From NCBI GenBank assembly GCA_949752745.1, contig OX457028.1, positions 21,560,352 to 21,624,351 of the forward strand: 64,000 bases of DNA. Direction: 5' to 3'. Position numbers and translations under genes: made by a program. This document shows, piece by piece, positions 25,301 to 34,300 of the stretch. The DNA is from Protula sp. h YS-2021 (lineage: Eukaryota > Annelida > Polychaeta > Sabellida > Serpulidae). The notes beneath the pieces are model-generated. The model did not search any database. It was not told the origin of the DNA and was given only the letters and a program-made list of their open reading frames with translations. The stretch's first letter is position 1; every line of letters begins with the position of its first letter.

Positions 25301-28300
25301 AAAACTAATGTTGGAGTATGAATTTTCATTTCATTAGGAAATAGGAAATAGGATTTTATTATTATTATTATTGTTATTATTATTATTATTACTATAATCA
25401 TTATTATTATTATTATCATTATTATTATTATGCACATAAAACCCTGAGCAAAACATTAAGCAAAAGTTTTTGGGGGTGTTTCCGAGTAATAGATATCCCA
25501 GCACATCCTATAACCGCCTGCCCGAAGATACCTGCCAAACAAAGACCGAATTGCGAACGCCACGCATACAATAATGATTTCAATTCGTGAACAAACTAAA
25601 ATTAATTTTAAGCCAGTTTAAAAACTAGATTATATATGTCTTATTTGAAGACCGAGAAACATTATACTATCCCCAATGCCTGGTGATTCTCAGTTGCTTA
25701 CTTATCTAATACAGATATTCTTTGAAATTGGCTTACGGAAAATTCCAAAAAAAGAAGGCATCGTTTTTGTGTCTAAAAATAATTAGAATTAGTACAATAG
25801 CGAAAACAATTCATTTCGGGGAAAGAAGCGTATGATTATGTTCTGGTGGCTGGTTTACTGCGCACTACGATGATATTATAGTGCCTTACAATGGGCTTCA
25901 AAGGCAAAATTGCAATGTCCTTTTTTGCATATAAAATATTAATGAATTTCTAAAGAACTTGAGGTGGAAGAACTAGACATGCTACATTATCTCTTTGCCA
26001 TATTTAGTCGTCTTAGCCCAACCGTTTCAGAGGAGTTCGCATGAGAAAGATCTCAGGGAAACATCTTACCGAATCGTACGAATTCAATAAAATATGGGGA
26101 CTGAAAATCCCCAAGTATAATTACAGCGCAGTATATGTTTACATTGTTTAGTTTCAATTCAATGTTCCATTTTCACACTTTGTTATCTAAGTTTACTTAG
26201 CCAATTGTTATTGCACAAGACCACTGCTCTACGACTTATAGATACATCAACGCATGTACGAAATATTTATGCACTTTATTCAAATTAATGTAATTAGTTA
26301 GCATATGATTAGTCCTCTACCTAGTTACAATTGGAGATTGAAAACCATAGTTTCTTCAATTTGTACAATGAATTTTGTATTACGGCACAATGAACGGTGA
26401 ACAGCCTTACTTCACAGCTATACTGTTTTCATATGAAAGATTTCAGTTTACTCTACTTTCTATTTGGCCTTATATATAATCATACATCCAACGAGAACCT
26501 ATTTCGCAAAAAACGCTTATCCAAAATTAAATTAAATTTCGAATTTTAGCGGGTTTTTGTTTGATTTTCCTTTACAGAAACTCCAGTTTTGTGAAAAAGA
26601 ATTTTGAGTGTTAAAAGCATTCCATTATCTGAGAAGTCTTTTTTTTTATTCACCGAAAATTAACGCAAATATTGGTGAGACTCTAAAAATCAATAAAGTC
26701 GCAAATTACGCCAAAGAAACAGCCTTACTATCTTGAAATTTTAGTTAAATTCAGCGGTCATTGCTACCTAATTGGTAATTCTGTAAAACATGAGTCCGAA
26801 CGATTGGCGAAAATATTGGCGATAGATTTGTTCCACGGGAGATGTCTCTCCAAGGTGAACTTGTTCTGCACAGGTTGATTCCACTGGAGATTCCGTACAG
26901 TATTCCTTGCAGTACCACAGTACCTCACAAGTTCCAATCAAAGTACCTCATTATCGAGAAGACTTAACCGTCACTATGTCCCGCCAGAATAAGATTACGG
27001 TATCTGTAAAGTAACTCGGAGATTCCCTGAGTATTGGTCAGGCTGTGCACCAAAGTACCCGTCAAAGTTAGCGTGCAGTACTGGTCACAACATCCGTGAC
27101 AATACCGGTCAGAGGCTAGTAACAGTAGGCGTTATCGTGTCATCCACAGTACCTACGCGACACTGGTCAAATTATCCTTGACAAAGTAAAAGTGCCCATC
27201 AAAGCACCCGCCAAAGTAACCGTCACATTAACACTTACACAGTTACCATCACAATAACTGCCGCAGTATCCATCAGTAACATCATCCCTCACAGCTCATT
27301 TCACAGTATTCGCCTAAGTTACCCGTCACAGTGCCTGTTACTCTACCCGTTAAAGGTGCTCAGTTACATATTCGTCACAGTACCCATCCATCATAGTGTT
27401 CATCACAATCCGCCCCGGCACCCGTCACAGCCCGCCACAGTAACCGTCACAACATCACCACAGTATTACTTACACCCGCCATTGTAGCCGCCCCAGTACC
27501 CGTCACACCATCGCTACACTTCTCCTTCCATAGTTCAAGTTACATCACCCTTCGCAATCTATCACAGTACCCGTCACTGCCTCTTACGTTACACGCTACA
27601 CTACCCCTTATTTACATTACCCATCACACTACTTCCCACACTACAAATTACGCAATCCAGTAGCCATCACTTAAACCATGGTTATGATGTCATTGTATTT
27701 ATGAAGCAGGTTATTATTTTTCACCTATATCCTCTTTGTTATAGCTTCAGACTACATTCGTCCTTAAAAATAAGCTAACCCTTCATGTCAGGTTATTATT
27801 TTGTAAAGGGAAATAGATTTACTTCCTAAGCGAACTTGAATTTGATGCAATCAAGATATGAAAAAATAAAAACCTGTCCCAAAGGAAGCGTACAACAGGC
27901 TGCGTAGATATCATCAAGGTGTGAAAAAATAAAAACCTGCCCCAAAGGAAGTGTACAACGGGCTGCGTAGGTGCAAAATACCTGGTTTGATCTGCATTGA
28001 AAGTCGGATTATAAAATAGAATAGAATAGCTATTTCTATTGTTATTTATTTAACCTACGCATTACGAGTCAAACAAACATTACTACCACTTAAATAAGAA
28101 ATACTCTACCCTTCACAATACCAGCCACACTCCCCCTGCATTAGCTTTGTATTCCCGTGGCAATTTACATTACGCGTGCCCCTTACTACCTTTACATCAC
28201 TCCACATACAATATCACACTTATTCCTTACAACTTAACATCTCGAAGCATCCCTTACACCATCCCTGGTTTCTTCGTTGTTTATATAAGCCGAAACAACG

Positions 28301-31300
28301 CCTATCTTCCAACATTGGCTATCCGACGTCTAAGCAACTTGCAGAGCGCCCCCACCCTTGGGTCATCGGGTCACGCAGGATACGTATGACGTCAATTTCC
28401 ATGAACATTTTTCAAAAGTAGGTGGAAAAATGTGCTCTAGTTGAGAGGTGGTTCCATTTGAAAGGTTTGGTCATTCTGGGGTAAAATGTTGTGGGTAGAC
28501 CATAGATTCAACTTTGATGTCCAAACACAATGAAAGTAATATTCATTTACAATAATATGTATTACGTCTCAACTGATTAACAATCTGTATGTTATAGACA
28601 CGCACAATTTTTCATACTTTTGCGACGAGTCCAATGTATAGAGCTTCAAGAATTATCCATGCTGGATTGTCTGAACATAACTTTTTACTTAGCATGACCA
28701 AATCTATCCAAATCTATCCAAGGATTATAGCGCGCATAAAGTACTCAGAGGGAAGGCAAGGTGCTATTGTTTGGACAATAGATAACAAAATAAAACCCAT
28801 TTCTTGTTACCATAATCCCCAGCAAGACGGCAACATGCTAAGTGTTGTGAATAAGATGCCGCACAGACACAGAGATTTCCCTTCTGTCTCAGTGGTCCGA
28901 TCTCATGCATTTTGAGTGGTCCGTTCCGAGGAGGCCCAATTGAAGTCTATAGAGCGCATTTGGGACCGAAAAAATGTGCTCCATTTTAGAGGCGGTCCCA
29001 ATAGGAGGGTGGTCCGATGTCGAGGTTCCACTGTATTATATTTTATGTCCTCGTTGCATTTTCCTTTCATAGAGACCTGTCATAGGTACCATTTCCGGTG
29101 GGCGATAACACAAGGAAGTTGTTTTTTTTTGGTCTCGAGTCTGATGTCTATGTTACATCGCTTTTTCGACGTCTATTCAACGTTGCACCAAAGACTTTGA
29201 TTAGAAATCGGAAAAAGTTGCGTTTTGATTGCGATCTAAGCAACATTATTTACCCAATGTCTATTCAACTTGCGACAAAGACGTTGGTTAGACGTTCATC
29301 TGTATGACCAATGACAACCAGAGTACAATCAAATCTGGTTTGGTTGGATCGACGTCCCAACAACAAATCGACGTTGGATGGATCTTAGAATGTTTTCTGG
29401 GCTGATCGAACATGCTTGCTGGAGAAAAGTGATGAGGTAACACTTGTCCAAGAAGGGCCAGTTTCAGTCCTTTTCCAAACTTGAACGAAAAAAAAAAAAC
29501 TACTTAAAATTTAACATTGGCTGCTACACACATAAGAGGATACTATAATTTTGTAATATGACAAAAGCATGAGAAACACTTCAAACCTCATTAAGATTGT
29601 GAAATCTTGATGAATACGTCTCCAGCCCTTCTATTCTTTATGAAAACGAAAATAGAAGTGTGTCCAAATTCGTGACTCAGGATTTTGAAAAGACGTCGGA
29701 GCAACAATATATTGGTATATCATTGGAAATGCCATTTTCATCTTACTGAGCTCATTGCATGTCACAAAATTCAAATTGTTTCGTGACTCCGTTGCCAGCG
29801 TCGTTAACTTTTTACGTTGTTGTTGTGTGGATACATGACGTTACATTTAGCACATATTTTTGCGTGTTTGATGGGTTAGCCATCTACTCTTGTCACTCTT
29901 CTAAAGGAAAAGGTTTTTAATGCTGTTAACATACTTCAAGGCATTCACAAATGCAAACTTTGCCCATCAAAGACTGTAAAGCGAACACTACTACGGCATT
30001 ACACATCACATGCGACTAATCAGCGCAACAACTTTTCTCTGAAATTAAATTTCAAGGAATAAACTCTCGAATGAAAGGAAAATAGCTTTTTTAGAAATTT
30101 CTTCGGCTTTTACTCGCTGAGTAGACTGTCTCTTCCTAAAAAAAAAAAAACACACACACAGCAAAAAAAAAAAAAAAAAACAAAAAAAAAAACAAAAAAA
30201 AAAAAAAACAGCAAACAACTGGTCGCTTTGCCACATCAAGACATCGGTGCCACATCGCAACGTTGGATTGCCGTCGTTACGATGACAGCAAGCGACCGGT
30301 TGGCTGCTGCTGGGACACCAAAAGGTGAAAAGAGCTTTTTTACCTTCTGACGCCGAGCATTAGACTACCGCCGGCCTGTTTGACGATATCCATGGCCTGT
30401 TTGTGGATCATCCTGCTTGCGTCATAGTTCTCGATGGACGTGATGACGTCACCGCGGGACAAGGTGCCATCTGCCGGGCTTCCTACGAATACCTGTACAG
30501 AATCACACCAACATTACAGAAGTGGCAGAAAACCCCAAAGTAGGCCAATCTGGATAACACCACCATGTGAAAAAAACCTTTAAATTAAAAACAACCTTCG
30601 AATCAAGACCGCGCTTCGATCATGTCGTATTCAAGCTGTGTTGTTTGCAATATATTATTCAAGAAATAACCCATTGAAGCCAGTATTTTTGCGTTTTAAT
30701 TTTTGTCAAGTGTTTAACATTTCGCTAGCGGAATGAGCTTCTAGTTCTTATTTCCTTTACTTCATAACAAAATCATACTAAAGTGATAAAAAGTTATCGA
30801 AACAGTCAGATGATGAACGGCCTGTGATGAACGACCTGTGATGAACGGCCTGTGATGAACGACCTGTGATGAACGACCTGTTTCGCGGGTGCTGTTGCTC
30901 TGTGGCTTAACAGCAAAATATACCATCGACTATTAGTGCAGGCGTTTGATTAATATGTCAGAGTGTTTATTTTTTCCATCACAAATATATTTTAAAACCT
31001 GTCCCAATAAAAACATTCATTAAAGATTTTTTAATTACAGATTTAGAGAATAATATGTAAAGCTTGTTTTGAGTTGTTTTAACTAGAAATACCTGGAAAA
31101 CCAGATATGATATAAAGCTTTTCAATCTTCACACATACCACGTTAACTGATAAGGAATGTTTTTGCAAGCATATCTTTGTAGATACTCTCCTACCATAAA
31201 GAGCCCATATAAATCACGTGGCATGTTCTACGGAAAACATTTATGGTGAAAAATTTTGGTCAGACAGACAAACTGATAAAAATATTACAGACTCACAAAC

Positions 31301-34300
31301 TTATCTTTTGGTGATCAAGAAGTGATATCAACCACAACATGAAAGTTTTTTTATGAGTAAAGCAGCAAAAATATCGCCAGTGTACCACGCAATATTTGGT
31401 AAAATCGAGAAAATTGTTTCCTTTGAAAACAAGGATTTTCTGTTTTCCGCTTTTTCGGGTTATAGTGATTAAACACATGAAATTTGATTAATTCTTAGAA
31501 ATTCTTCCCAGTCTGTAAGTTGAAATGGTGGATGTGTGCTTGCAATATTTCAAATTAATGGGCAGATTTGATGAAGGGGTTGTATTCTTTTAATTAACTT
31601 AGTACTGAGTTTTTCGAGGGCCCTAGGATTTATTGACCCTTAAATAGCTCGTCCCCTTCCCCGGACAACCCTGATGTGCTCTAAAACCCTTCAGGCAACT
31701 TGGGAAGGCAAATCACGAGATGAGTTCATTTCAAATATAAACGAACACCACACTCGGGTTTATCAAATTTAGAACTGTAATCTCAATTGTTGCGGTGCTG
31801 CGATTTTATTTTTTTCTTTTTGTAAGATATTGGTTTTATTTACTGTACAATTTTCAGTGTAGTGAAAAATAAAATACATCATTATTTCGGTATTGTATTA
31901 ACGGAGGGTCAAGATATCCTGGGATATTTTGTCCCGGGGGGGGGGGGGGGGGCGGGGGCGGTGGCGGGGGCAAGATATCCTGGGATATCTCAGCTTCCAC
32001 ACTGGGTGGGTGGATATTATCCTTGAGGGTCAAGATACCCCGGATATCTTGTTCTGGGTTGGAGGGGGGCCAAGATATCCGGAGGGGGGGGGGGGGAGGG
32101 GAGATATTCTGTTCACCTACGAATCCTCGAGGCCATTCACTGCACAATATAATTGACTAATTTACCAGGTGTTTTCAAACCGCCAGATGGGATTAAAAAT
32201 ACGGTATATTTGACATCATGCAGCCTTTTCGTTTGGAGATTCCAAAAACAGCAGTGAATTTCTGGTTGCAGAGAAAAATCTCTTTGCTCGAGTTACACCA
32301 TTTGCACAGGTAACTGTTCGCCTGGTTATTTTTAGACACAAGTTTAAGATTTCTCGTTTCTAGAACAAACACATTCTGACAAGTTTCGCCTTAAGTTGAG
32401 ATTCAAAAGAATTTTTCTTAACACAGTTAGATTTTGATCAATTGAACAACAACAAAAAATACAGCCGGAAACTGCTTGAGTTGTACACTTTGCATCGTCG
32501 GATGAAATATTATAGAAAGTCGTAGCCAGGGTTTGATTCTTTTATTTTTTTTGGGGGGGGGGGGGTGGGGGTGGGGGTGGGGGCGGGGGTTGTGCGGTGG
32601 GTGTACTGCTTATAAATGTTCGGGCGTAGTGCATATAGTATCGCCTCGAAAAATGCTGTCGTTTTAAAAATACTATAATGGATTCTTTTTTCACTTGAAA
32701 GGTAGCTAACACAGCCCTCCTCCCCCCCCCCCACCCCAACGAATCCCTCTCCCCTCCTCCTGGATTCAACATTGCCGTAACTGAGAAGACCATATTATGT
32801 GGCCGGGTTTGTTGATATACAGAGCAGCTGATAGACGATAAACAACATAAGATAACCTGCCCTGAACTCAAGCCTGTGATGAGTACCGGAGTATAGCAAT
32901 TAGTATAGCAATATTACCGTAGTGCACGTAGTTATTAACACTTGACAAGCCTTTGGCTTGCAAGAGTTATATGAATTTGTGCGAGCAAAATTCGTCCTTT
33001 TTTTTTTTCTTCATGACACTTTTTCCGATTTTTTGTGTCTTCTTCTCCTCTGACACTATGGGCCCTACGACCATGAAACTTGGGACTTATGAAGAGCTTG
33101 ATCTGAACATGTGCATGTCATTTTTTATTTTCGTCTTTGATTTCTTTTTCTTTGTTAAAACGCCATGTGAAAAGCGTGTATTTTTTGCAAGTTAATGCTT
33201 AGCATTTAAGCCACATCACACACAGTTGCTCAGTGAGCTTTGTGCGAGCTCTCACTGTGTATGCTAGATCAGTCAATAAAACCTTAAGTCAACAGAAACT
33301 AAACACTACTCGGCTTATAAGACGTATTCATGCTGTGTTGTTTGCAATATATTATTCAAGAAATAACCCACTGAAGGAAGTATTTTTACGTTTTAATTTT
33401 TGTCAAGTGTTTAACATTTCGCTAGCGGAATGAGCTTCTAGTTCATATAATGACGGGATTAAGTTCGTGGTCAGCCATGCGTCCTCGACACGAAATTCTT
33501 TAACGCGTTTTGGCATCGATAATACCTGATTATTTGTATTTATATACCTGCAGCTAAAAGCAAACAAACACGAAACCCGGAATGATTTTGATTGCATACA
33601 ACTTGCTTATTTATTTTTTTTATTTTTTTATTTTGCTTGCTTTTTTAAGGAACTGCGTTGACTAATAGGAATGACAGTAATGTTTGTTGAACCATTCAGA
33701 AGTGAAGGGGTAGGGCATCCACGTACCAACTGTTTATCATGTGTGTCCATTACCCCCCGAAACGCGGAGCGCACCCTTGAAAAATACGACCTTTTAAGCA
33801 AACGCTGGCAATCTTGTAATAAAACCACCCCTTTCCAATAAATTATACATTGATGAGAACAGACGCGGCAACAACACGCGCTGTCGAGGACGCGGATGAG
33901 AACAGACGCGGCAACAACACGCGTTGTGCTGTCGCGGACGCGGATGAGAACAGACGCGGCAACAACACGCGTTGTCGCGGACGCGGATGAGAACAGACGC
34001 GGCAAAAACACGCGTTGTCACGGACGCGGATGAGAACAGACGCGGCAACAACACGCGCTGTCGCGGACGCGGATGAGAACAGACGCGGCAACAACACGCG
34101 CTGTGCTGTCGCGGACGCGGATGAGAACAGACGCGGCAAAAACACGCGTTGTCACGGACGCGGATGAGAACAGACGCGGCAACAACACGCGCTGTCACGA
34201 ACGCGGATGAGAACAGACGCGGCAACAACACGCGCTGTCGCGGACGCGGATGAGAACAGACACGGCTACAACTACAGTGCCACAACTGCAGTGCCAGAGT

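Larger units (their letters stand above)
18356..30343 (-). other. Intron 2 of the PDZ-ZM gene
   Basis: About 12.0 kb between the PDZ exon 2 and the 49-nt exon 3. I see no further exon of the gene. It contains a TIR element (20223-20831), a ~256-bp tandem duplication (24765-25256), simple repeats and degenerate arrays listed separately. 21.0-24.7 kb, 25.5-26.8 kb and 29.4-29.9 kb show nothing recognisable. Confidence 0.75.
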
